Assembly: GCF_001281385.1 (NCBI RefSeq)
Contig: NZ_CP006911.1
Span: 744,001-808,000, forward strand
From: Candidatus Pseudothioglobus singularis PS1
Lineage (GTDB): Bacteria > Pseudomonadota > Gammaproteobacteria > PS1 > Pseudothioglobaceae
DNA length: 64,000 nucleotides
Direction of reading: 5' to 3'
The notes below the pieces were generated by a model. It was not told the DNA's origin and made no database searches. It saw only the letters and a list, made by a program, of their open reading frames with translations. Numbering within the stretch: position 1 is the stretch's first letter; the number at the start of each line of letters is the position of its first letter. Below are positions 56,080-63,333 of the stretch, piece by piece. Position numbers and translations under genes: made by a program.

Positions 56080-56631
56080 ATGAATGAAAATTCGATAACA
56101 CCATCTGATGTTTTAGATTATTGGTTTTCAGAAAAAAGCAAACAATTCTGGTTTGCTTCAACCCCCCAAGTAGACAACGAAATCAAAGTACGTTTTGAAA
56201 GCGTTTGGGAAAAAGCAGCGGAAGGAGAATATAGTCAGTGGAGAGAAACAGCTGATGGCTCTGTTGCTCTTATAGTAATTTTGGATCAGCTACCTCTAAA
56301 CATGTTCAGATCAGATCCAAAAGGCTTTCAAACAGAGAGTATGGCAGTTGAAGTAGCTTTAAATGCAATCAATAATGGGTTTGATGAGGAGCTCAATGAT
56401 GAAAAGCTATTATTTCTGTTTATGCCATTGATGCATAGTGAAAATATTGATCATCAAAATTTACAAGTTTATTTGTTTGATAAGTACAACTTTAACCTTG
56501 AGTTTTCAAAGCATCACAGAGATCTCGTTAAAAAATTTGGTCGCTTCCCACATAGAAATGAAATTTTAGGGCGCATGAGTACCATGGAGGAGCTTGACTA
56601 TCTTCTCTCTGATAACGCATTTAAAGGTTAG
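56080..56631 (+). CDS. DUF924 family protein
   Basis: A 183-residue member of the DUF924 family, a helical fold of unknown biochemical role. Diagnostic are VLDYWFSEKSKQFWF, VALIVILDQLPLNMFR, FLFMPLMHSENIDHQ, HHRDLVKKFGRFPHRNEILGR and the C-terminal EELDYLL. The ATG at 56080 is preferred because it starts the family sequence; an earlier start at 56050 would run through the terminator stem. It is not obviously linked to taurine. It follows the xsc terminator directly and converges on glcG with 10 bases between stops. Confidence 0.85.
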   Translation: MNENSITPSDVLDYWFSEKSKQFWFASTPQVDNEIKVRFESVWEKAAEGEYSQWRETADGSVALIVILDQLPLNMFRSDPKGFQTESMAVEVALNAINNGFDEELNDEKLLFLFMPLMHSENIDHQNLQVYLFDKYNFNLEFSKHHRDLVKKFGRFPHRNEILGRMSTMEELDYLLSDNAFKG

Positions 56632-56641
56632 GACTTAGTAT

Positions 56642-57064
56642 TTATTTAACAGAAAGTATTGCGTCAATCCCTGCTTGAGAAACCACTATATCTTGGTCAG
56701 AGCTGCCAGAACTGCAACCAATCCCACCAACAATCTGACCATCAACAAAAAGAGGCAGGCCACCACCAACTACACAAAAACGACCTTGATGTGAGGTTTG
56801 AATGCCAAATGCTGGCCCATGATTAATAACAGATTTACCATAATCTAAGGTCGCCTTTCTAGCTGCCGCTGCAGTAAATGCCTTATCGATAGAAACATTA
56901 ATGCTTGTAATTTTTGCATTATCCATTCTTGTAAATAACATGAGGTGGCCACCATCGTCCACAATAGCGATATCCATGTCTATACCTAGTTCAATTGCTT
57001 TATTAATCGCACCGTCCATCATTTTCTTTGTGTCTTCAAGTGTAAGTTTTAGTACTTGTTTCAT
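56642..57064 (-). CDS. glcG: GlcG/HbpS-like heme-binding family protein
   Basis: A 140-residue DUF336/GlcG-family protein, similar to the product next to malate synthase in E. coli glycolate operons and to heme-sensing HbpS. Characteristic stretches are AIELGIDMDIAIVDDGGHLMLFTRMDNA, SIDKAFTAAAARKAT, GGGLPLFVDGQIVGGIGCSSGSSDQD and the C-terminal AGIDAIL. The function of GlcG is not established. It is downstream of glcB on the same strand with a 261-base gap that contains inverted repeats, so it may have its own promoter. Association with glcB is the conserved clue. Confidence 0.85.
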   Translation of the reverse strand: MKQVLKLTLEDTKKMMDGAINKAIELGIDMDIAIVDDGGHLMLFTRMDNAKITSINVSIDKAFTAAAARKATLDYGKSVINHGPAFGIQTSHQGRFCVVGGGLPLFVDGQIVGGIGCSSGSSDQDIVVSQAGIDAILSVK

Positions 57065-57075
57065 AATATAACTCG

Positions 57076-57108
57076 CAGAGCAGCTACTTTATTTCGCTGC
57101 AACCTCTG
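57076..57108 (-). other. Hairpin next to the glcG start
   Basis: On the minus strand, GCAGC/GCTGC (5 bp, 11-nt loop) extended by CAGA/TCTG with a four-base bulge forms a stem 12 bases upstream of the glcG start codon. No ribosome binding site is visible beside it. It could be a translation-control element or a chance structure. Confidence 0.3.
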
Positions 57109-57215
57109 TTTAACTTGCTCATAGATAATATGACACATAATCACCCCTTTATATTGATCACTTTCTTAATAATATAGCTACATTTTCAATGAGTAGATTT
57201 AGTAATTGTCAAAGG

Positions 57216-57232
57216 TGATTTAGGTCAAATCA
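57216..57232. promoter_or_regulatory. 17-bp palindrome TGATTT-N5-AAATCA upstream of glcG
   Basis: A perfect 6-bp inverted repeat with a 5-bp spacer, about 150 bases upstream of the glcG start, in the 261-base gap between glcG and glcB. On the minus strand a TTGACA lies just downstream of it (plus-strand about 57207-57212). Candidate operator of a dimeric regulator; regulator unknown. The rest of the gap is AT-rich and shows no gene. Confidence 0.35.
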
Positions 57233-57268
57233 ACTGACACATCTATTGCGGTTTTATATTTACTTTTA

Positions 57269-57300
57269 AGGTAGCGTTCCATTGGTGATAAGAGCTACCT
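57269..57300 (-). terminator. Inverted repeat after glcB
   Basis: AGGTAGC (57269-57275) and GCTACCT (57294-57300) form a 7-bp stem with an 18-nt loop, starting about 26 bases after the glcB stop on the minus strand. It is followed by TTAAAAG and not a U-run, so it is a weak terminator or an mRNA-stabilising stem. Confidence 0.35.
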
Positions 57301-57325
57301 GTTTCCAAGAAAATTGACTATCTAT

Positions 57326-59476
57326 CTACTTTGCCTGCTTAGCTTCAAGAAATTTACGTCTGAACCTTATTAATATATCTTCTGTGTATCCATTTGCCTG
57401 ATCTGCACCTTCAAATGCAAGCGCTATTGAGGCTTTATAAGCAAAACTATCAAAGTTTGGCGCCAATGCAAGATAGTTAGGGTCATGTTTATTTTGATCA
57501 TCAACAATAACAGCCATATCTTGAAATGCTTTATTTACCTGATCTTTTGTACATATTTTATGATGAAGCCAATTTGCCATATGTTGTGAAGAAATTCTTA
57601 GTGTAGCTCGGTCTTCCATTAGACCAATATGATTGATATCTTGAACTTTTGAGCAACCAATCCCCTGGTTAATCCATTTAACGACATACCCTAAGATGCT
57701 CTGCGCATTGTTATTGATTTCCTTAATAATTTTCTCTTCAGATAATTGATCAGCTAACTTCAAAAATGGAATTTTATACAGGTCGTCCTGGTTTGGTTTT
57801 TGGTGCTTAGATAAGAGCTCTTGTTGCTGTCTAAATACATTAAAACGATGATAATGAGTAGCATGTAAAGTTGCTGCTGTTGGTGAAGGAACCCATGAAC
57901 AGCTTGCTCCAGCCTCTAAATGGACCATTTTGTTATCTAGCATTTGACGCATTTGGTCGGGCTGAGCCCACATACCTTTTCCAATTTGTGCTCTTTTATA
58001 AAGACCAGATTCAAGGCCTGAACTGACATTATTTTCTTCATAGGCAGAAAACCATGCCTCTTCCTTGATGAGGTTTTTACAGCGTATCGCTCCCGCCATC
58101 ATAGAAGTATGTATTTCATCACCCGTTCTATCAAGAAATCCGGTATTAATAAAAATGATGCGATTTCTAGCTTCGTAAATACAGGCTTTTAGGTTTAGAG
58201 TTGTTCTTCTTTCTTCATCCATAACCCCAATCTTAAGAGTGTTTTCCTTAATTGACAGTGCTTTCTCAACTGCTGAAAATAAATCCATAGTGAATTTAAC
58301 TTCTTTAGGGCCATGAAGCTTGGGTTTGACAATATAGATACTACCTTTTTTGGAATTCATTTTGAGTTTTAAATCATGAAGGGCAATCAGTGAAGTAACC
58401 ATTGCATCCAAAATACCTTCTGGGATTGGTGATCCATCATTATTCGTAACCATTTCAGTTGTCATGTGGATGCCTACATTTCGAACAAGCGTTAAACTTG
58501 TTCCAGGAAGCTTACAGATAGCTCCATGACTATCAGTATAGGTCTTATCGTTATTCAATGATCTCGTAATAGTTTCGCCACCCTTTACAAAAGAGGCGCT
58601 TAATTCACGCTTCATGAGTCCAAGATAGTTTCGATATGCATGAATTTTTTCTTCGTCTGAGACAGTGGATGCAGAATCCTCAAAGTCAACGATTGTAGTC
58701 ACAGCAGACTCCAATATGACATCAAAGATCCCACTCTTATGAAGGCTCCTTTCTTGGTCACATACAATCTCAATATGAAGATTATTGTTCTTTAATAATA
58801 TATTTCCATTTTCAGTAAGCCCAATATATTGACTAGGGTTTATTAAGGTTGCTACTTCACCGTCATTCAAATTAAAAATTAAAGTTCCCTTATACTTAAC
58901 TTGAGTTGTAATTTGTCGATATGAAGCGCCCTTAAGGGGTGCAATTTCATCGAGAAAATCACAAGCAAGTTCTGCTGTTCGATTAACCCTTTGAAGATTA
59001 TGCGCAAATGAGGTACTCATGCTACCCTTATTAGGTATGACATTGGTTCCATAAAGTGAGTCAAAGAGACTACCCCATCTTGCATTTACAGCATTTAGGA
59101 CAAATCTTTGATTGGTAATAGGGACAACGAGTTGAGGTCCTGCAACTTGAGAAATTTCATCATCAACCTCTTCTACTTCAATAGAGAATTCATCTGGCTT
59201 TTCAGCGACATAACCAATACTCTCCAAAAATTCTTTGTATTTCTGAGGGTCGATACGTTTATTTTGAAGATGCCACTCATCTATTTGTGATTGCAATTCA
59301 TCACGTTTATCTAAGAGTAATTGGTTAGACTCTTGAAGTTCACTCAAAATTTTCGAAAGCGATTCGAAGAAATCAGTTGCAGTGATTTCTAATCCATCAC
59401 ATACTTCGTTATCAATAAAGTCAAAGAAGATTTTATCAACTTTAATATCTTGAATTATTTGTTGGCCAGCGCTCAT
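57326..59476 (-). CDS. glcB: Malate synthase G
   Basis: Condenses glyoxylate with acetyl-CoA to malate, the second reaction of the glyoxylate shunt. The 716 residues match the G isoform (E. coli GlcB 723), not the shorter A isoform. Family sequences include ALNAVNARWGSLFDSLYGTNVIP, NDGSPIPEGILDAMVTSLIALHDLK, IYIVKPKLHGPKEV, the loop LKIGVMDEERRTTLNLKACI, FINTGFLDRTGDEIHTSM and the C-terminal ILIRFRRKFLEAK. Its start overlaps the rraA stop (ATGA), so it is coupled to the aceA-aceK-rraA genes upstream. This places both shunt enzymes in one operon. Confidence 0.97.
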   Translation of the reverse strand: MSAGQQIIQDIKVDKIFFDFIDNEVCDGLEITATDFFESLSKILSELQESNQLLLDKRDELQSQIDEWHLQNKRIDPQKYKEFLESIGYVAEKPDEFSIEVEEVDDEISQVAGPQLVVPITNQRFVLNAVNARWGSLFDSLYGTNVIPNKGSMSTSFAHNLQRVNRTAELACDFLDEIAPLKGASYRQITTQVKYKGTLIFNLNDGEVATLINPSQYIGLTENGNILLKNNNLHIEIVCDQERSLHKSGIFDVILESAVTTIVDFEDSASTVSDEEKIHAYRNYLGLMKRELSASFVKGGETITRSLNNDKTYTDSHGAICKLPGTSLTLVRNVGIHMTTEMVTNNDGSPIPEGILDAMVTSLIALHDLKLKMNSKKGSIYIVKPKLHGPKEVKFTMDLFSAVEKALSIKENTLKIGVMDEERRTTLNLKACIYEARNRIIFINTGFLDRTGDEIHTSMMAGAIRCKNLIKEEAWFSAYEENNVSSGLESGLYKRAQIGKGMWAQPDQMRQMLDNKMVHLEAGASCSWVPSPTAATLHATHYHRFNVFRQQQELLSKHQKPNQDDLYKIPFLKLADQLSEEKIIKEINNNAQSILGYVVKWINQGIGCSKVQDINHIGLMEDRATLRISSQHMANWLHHKICTKDQVNKAFQDMAVIVDDQNKHDPNYLALAPNFDSFAYKASIALAFEGADQANGYTEDILIRFRRKFLEAKQAK

Positions 59477-59952
59477 GAATTTACCTTATTTTCAATTACA
59501 ATTACACCATCTTCATCAGCATAAAGATAATGATTTGGGATAAATTTTACATTTGAAAAGTCAACAGTTAAATTTCTTTTTCCATTTCCTTTTTTAATAC
59601 TTTTTCGAGGGCAAACGCCTAGAGCTCTTATGCCAATAGCCATGGAATTAATCATTACAGAATCCCTAATTGATCCATTTACAACAATCCCCTCCCACTC
59701 ATTTTTAATTGCGTCTGATGCTCTTTTATCCCCGAGCATTGCACACCTCAAAGATTCACCAGCATCGACAACTAAAACGCAGCCTTTGCCATTCATTTTT
59801 AAAGCTTCTTCAACGAGAGAATTATCTTCAAAGCATTTGATAGTAACAATGCGACCTGAAAAAGCAGTTTTACCTCCATAGCTCTTAAATATGGGATCTA
59901 AGTATTGAACATGGGGATGCAGCTGATCTGAAATATCACAGGTTGACTTCAT
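59473..59952 (-). CDS. rraA: RraA family protein
   Basis: A 159-residue protein of the RraA/HMG-CHA aldolase family. E. coli RraA inhibits RNase E, and other members are aldolases or oxaloacetate decarboxylases. Family sequences are LDPIFKSYGGKTAFSGRIVTIKCFEDNS, NEWEGIVVNGSIRDS and HYLYADEDGVIV. The metal-binding pair Arg96-Asp97 (IRD), needed by the aldolases and replaced in E. coli RraA, is present. It is exactly between aceK and glcB, one base from the aceK start region and overlapping glcB by ATGA. So a metabolic role with glyoxylate or oxaloacetate is possible. RNase E regulation remains the alternative. Confidence 0.85.
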   Translation of the reverse strand: MKSTCDISDQLHPHVQYLDPIFKSYGGKTAFSGRIVTIKCFEDNSLVEEALKMNGKGCVLVVDAGESLRCAMLGDKRASDAIKNEWEGIVVNGSIRDSVMINSMAIGIRALGVCPRKSIKKGNGKRNLTVDFSNVKFIPNHYLYADEDGVIVIENKVNS

Positions 59953-61746
59953 TTAGTTGTCCTTATAAATTTCACACATACGCTTTTCAGAACCATAGGG
60001 GTAATAATCCATCACACCATTTTGTTTGATTTTTTCTTGAATTGAAACCCAATAGTCAGCATCTAGTAATTTTTTATACTTTTTATTGAATACTTCCTTC
60101 ATGTAAGGATTTGGCAGCATAAAGTATTTAAATTCTTCAGGAAATACATCATTCTGACCAACGTAATACCAGGGCTCAGAGGCCATCTCTTGTTCATATG
60201 TTTTAGCTTTAGGTATTTTTTTAAAGATAGGAGTGCTCATTAATGTAATTTCATCATAATCATAAAACACGACTCTATTCTGGCGGGTTACACCAAAATT
60301 TTTGGTTAGCATGTCTCCAGGGAAAATATTTGAATTAATTAGCTCGTCAATAGCCTTTCCATAGTCATTAATAATGTGATTTTGTTGTTTTTTATTTGCA
60401 GTTTCAAGATACATATTTAGAGGCGTCATTTTATTTTCAATGTACATATGTTTGATTATGAGCAGGTCATTCTCTATCTCAATATTGGAGCTCGCCTTTT
60501 TTTCTAATTCTTTAAGTAAAGCATCATCGATATCTTTCAATGGAAAGGCAACATTTGAAAATTCCCAGGTATCAGCTAGCCTTCCAATTCTGACATGATT
60601 TTTCACGAAATAGTATCTATCTTTGACCATTTCTTTTGTGCCCATCTTAGGCGGTGCAAATTGATCATTGATTACTTTAAAAACATAAGGATACATAGGA
60701 AAAGTGAAAACCGACATGACCATCCCTTTAATGCCCGGAGCAATAATTAATTTTTCACTAGTGATTTTTGAGTATTTAAGGAAATGCCTATATAAAAGCG
60801 TTTTACCTTGTTTGTGAAGGCCAATTGCGCTATAGAGGACAGCCCTTGTTTTTCCCGGCAGAAGTTCTTTTAGATACTCTACAATGGCAGAAGGGTAATC
60901 AGTAGTTATAAAAAAATAGGATCTAGAAAAGCTAAAAATAATAGATATTGATCCAATATCAGTCAGCAAACTGTCAACATACAGCCCTTTATTTTCATCA
61001 TTCAATAGTGCGATAAGAACAGGAACATCAGGATGGAGCTGGGTGACAATTTTTCCCACAATATAGGCACATTTTCCTCTGATAAAGGGAGTGCTGATAA
61101 ATTGAAGCTCAAATACCTCAGAATGAAGTCTTGGCATTTGTTTGATAAGTTGCTCTTGAAGCCTTTCGATGTCTTGATCAAGATTCCCAAATTTACATCT
61201 AAATTTATAGTTATTAAGGACTGAAGTCAAAGTCTCTTTAAGTTGACCATCATCAACAAAATAGCTGTCAATAACTGGCTCATCCATGTCGATATAGTTA
61301 AGAGAGACGCAGGGCTTAGTAAATATATATTGATTATTGTAAAAGCTTCTTGAAAATATCCTGCAAAAGACTGAGTTGTAAAAGGTTTCTGCAAGCTCAG
61401 GCTGCTTATGTGCTGTGATGAGTTCAATATAAACATGCTTAGTGTTTTTCCAAAAATCTGAATTAAACTTATCCATCTTCTGAGTCTCATTGAATTCAGC
61501 TTTTGCACCATAAAGGGTTTGTTTTTTTAACTCAGAGGATAGATTTTTACAAAAAACATCAACCTGCTCATCATAGAAATTAAGTCTCAGCTTAGAGTCA
61601 TTCTCAATTTTTTCCCATTCTTTTTCCTCAAAACATCTTTTTGCTTCAATGGATGCACTTTTAATGTTTTGATAATGATGCTCGAATCCCAACAAAATCT
61701 TCTTGGCAATTGAGAGTGAGATTTTTTGAGATGAGCTGCTTAGCAT
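59953..61746 (-). CDS. aceK: Isocitrate dehydrogenase kinase/phosphatase
   Basis: Bifunctional regulator that phosphorylates or dephosphorylates isocitrate dehydrogenase to divert isocitrate into the glyoxylate shunt. Family features are the ATP-binding AIGLHKQGKTLLYRHF, APGIKGMVMSVFTFPMYPYVFKVI, the catalytic region RLADTWEFSNVAFPL and NFGVTRQNRVVFYDYDEI. The 597 residues match E. coli AceK (578). It follows aceA by 67 bases holding a strong hairpin and is separated from rraA by no gap. Presence of AceK implies that isocitrate dehydrogenase of this cell is under kinase control. Confidence 0.96.
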   Translation of the reverse strand: MLSSSSQKISLSIAKKILLGFEHHYQNIKSASIEAKRCFEEKEWEKIENDSKLRLNFYDEQVDVFCKNLSSELKKQTLYGAKAEFNETQKMDKFNSDFWKNTKHVYIELITAHKQPELAETFYNSVFCRIFSRSFYNNQYIFTKPCVSLNYIDMDEPVIDSYFVDDGQLKETLTSVLNNYKFRCKFGNLDQDIERLQEQLIKQMPRLHSEVFELQFISTPFIRGKCAYIVGKIVTQLHPDVPVLIALLNDENKGLYVDSLLTDIGSISIIFSFSRSYFFITTDYPSAIVEYLKELLPGKTRAVLYSAIGLHKQGKTLLYRHFLKYSKITSEKLIIAPGIKGMVMSVFTFPMYPYVFKVINDQFAPPKMGTKEMVKDRYYFVKNHVRIGRLADTWEFSNVAFPLKDIDDALLKELEKKASSNIEIENDLLIIKHMYIENKMTPLNMYLETANKKQQNHIINDYGKAIDELINSNIFPGDMLTKNFGVTRQNRVVFYDYDEITLMSTPIFKKIPKAKTYEQEMASEPWYYVGQNDVFPEEFKYFMLPNPYMKEVFNKKYKKLLDADYWVSIQEKIKQNGVMDYYPYGSEKRMCEIYKDN

Positions 61747-61768
61747 TTTAAGTTCGTTATATGTAGAA

Positions 61769-61788
61769 GCCCTTCAAATATGAAGGGC
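61769..61788 (-). other. Intercistronic hairpin between aceA and aceK
   Basis: A perfect 8-bp stem GCCCTTCA / TGAAGGGC with a 4-nt loop, in the 67-base gap between aceA (upstream on the minus strand) and aceK. The minus-strand sequence after the stem is TTCTACAT, not a U-run, so it fits an mRNA-processing or stabilising hairpin better than a terminator. E. coli also makes far less AceK than AceA through intercistronic structure, so the same use is plausible. Confidence 0.7.
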
Positions 61789-61813
61789 ATCATAGAATTA
61801 TTACTGATAAGAC

Positions 61814-63121
61814 TTAACTAAACTGCTCTTCCTCAGTTGAGCCTTTCAGTGCAGTTACTGATGATTCTCCACCCTGAATAACAGTTGTGACGTCATCAAA
61901 ATAACCTGCTCCAACTTCTTGCTGATGAGATGCAAAGGTGTACCCTTTCTTTGCAGCATTAAACTCTGGCTCTTGAACCTTTTCAACATAGTGTTTCATG
62001 CCTTCGCCTTTTGCATATTCATAAGCAAGGTCAAACATGTTATACCACATATTGTGTATGCCAGCCAAAGTGATAAATTGATACTTATAACCCATCTCAG
62101 AAATCTTTTCCTGAAAAGAGGCAATTTGACTATCATTTAAATTCTTTTTCCAGTTGAACGATGGAGAGCAATTGTAGGCTAGTAGTTGGCCGGGATTTTC
62201 TGCAAGAACTGCTTCTGCAAACTCGCGCGCAAATCCAAGATCAGGTTTGCCCGTTTCACACCATACCAAGTCAGCATAAGGGGCATAAGCAACTCCTCTT
62301 GAGATGGATTGTTCAAGGCCATTTTTAACAACATAAAAACCCTCAGCAGTTCTCTTTCCAGTAATAAAGGCAGCATCATGTGGATCAACATCTGAAGTAA
62401 GAAGATTTGCTGCTTCTGCATCAGTCCTGGCAAGCAGAAGTGTAGGAACACCCATAACATCTGAGGCCAAGCGAGCAGAAATCAGTTTTTGAACTGCTTC
62501 TTGTGTTGGCACTAAAACTTTACCACCCATATGTCCGCACTTCTTAACTGCAGCCAGCTGATCTTCGAAGTGAGCTCCAGCGGCACCATTAGCAATCATA
62601 TTCTTCATTAACTCAAATGAATTCAATACGCCGCCAAATCCAGCCTCTGCGTCGGCAACGATTGGTAAAAAGAAATCAATATATTTATCATCACTAGGGT
62701 CGATACCTTGGGACCACTGAATTTCATCTGCTCTTTTAAATGTATTGTTAATTCTTCTTACCATTGTAGGCACAGAGTCATAAGCGTAGAGTGATTGGTC
62801 CGGGTACATTGTTTCAGAGGTATTTCCATCAGCAGCAACTTGCCACCCAGAAAGATAAATTGCCTCAATGCCAGCCTTTGCCTGCTGCATTGCTTGACCT
62901 GCAGTGATTGCTCCCATGCAGTTGACATAGCCTTTTTTGGATGAGCCATTAACCAGATCCCAAAGCTTTTCAGCCCCTCTTCTAGCATAAGTACATTCAG
63001 GCTGAACTGATCCACGAAGCCTTACAACATCTTCAGCAGAATAAGTTCTTTTGACGTTGGACCATCTGGGGTTATCCTGCCAGTCTTTCTCTAATGCTTT
63101 AATTTGCTCTTTTCTGTTCAC
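61814..63121 (-). CDS. aceA: Isocitrate lyase
   Basis: Cleaves isocitrate to glyoxylate and succinate, the first shunt enzyme. The signature KKCGHMGGK carries the catalytic cysteine, which is residue 195 when GTG 63121 is used as start, exactly the E. coli numbering. That start has AAGGAGA 5 bases upstream. An ATG at 63142 would add seven residues and lies beyond the ribosome binding site. Most of the sequence reads like E. coli AceA ([51 protein letters not shown]). Length 435 matches E. coli (434). First gene of the aceA-aceK-rraA-glcB block, divergent from the IclR regulator. Confidence 0.97.
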   Translation of the reverse strand: MNRKEQIKALEKDWQDNPRWSNVKRTYSAEDVVRLRGSVQPECTYARRGAEKLWDLVNGSSKKGYVNCMGAITAGQAMQQAKAGIEAIYLSGWQVAADGNTSETMYPDQSLYAYDSVPTMVRRINNTFKRADEIQWSQGIDPSDDKYIDFFLPIVADAEAGFGGVLNSFELMKNMIANGAAGAHFEDQLAAVKKCGHMGGKVLVPTQEAVQKLISARLASDVMGVPTLLLARTDAEAANLLTSDVDPHDAAFITGKRTAEGFYVVKNGLEQSISRGVAYAPYADLVWCETGKPDLGFAREFAEAVLAENPGQLLAYNCSPSFNWKKNLNDSQIASFQEKISEMGYKYQFITLAGIHNMWYNMFDLAYEYAKGEGMKHYVEKVQEPEFNAAKKGYTFASHQQEVGAGYFDDVTTVIQGGESSVTALKGSTEEEQFS

Positions 63122-63333
63122 CTTTCTCTCCTTAGTTATCACTATTTTATGAAATAGATTCTTTTAAAATATTATGTGTTATGTCAGTTTTTAGACAGAT
63201 ATCATGTTTAACATATCAGGCCTAAAGTATTGATAAAACTACTAATTGCATAGCTTTTCATAATACCAATATTACATCTAGAAAGTTTATTTTTTTCACT
63301 ATATAATATATATTTTTCATAATATGAAATTAA
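63122..63333. promoter_or_regulatory. Divergent aceA/iclR-type promoter region
   Basis: A 212-base gap between divergent genes. It contains the odd palindrome ATGTTTAACAT (63204-63214, 5-bp arms around one central base) within a GATAT..ATATC frame (63198-63217). An AT-rich run with ATATAATATATAT before the regulator gene is near 63300. The E. coli IclR box (TGGAAAT-N-ATTTCCA) was not found. Operator and promoter calls are tentative. Confidence 0.35.
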
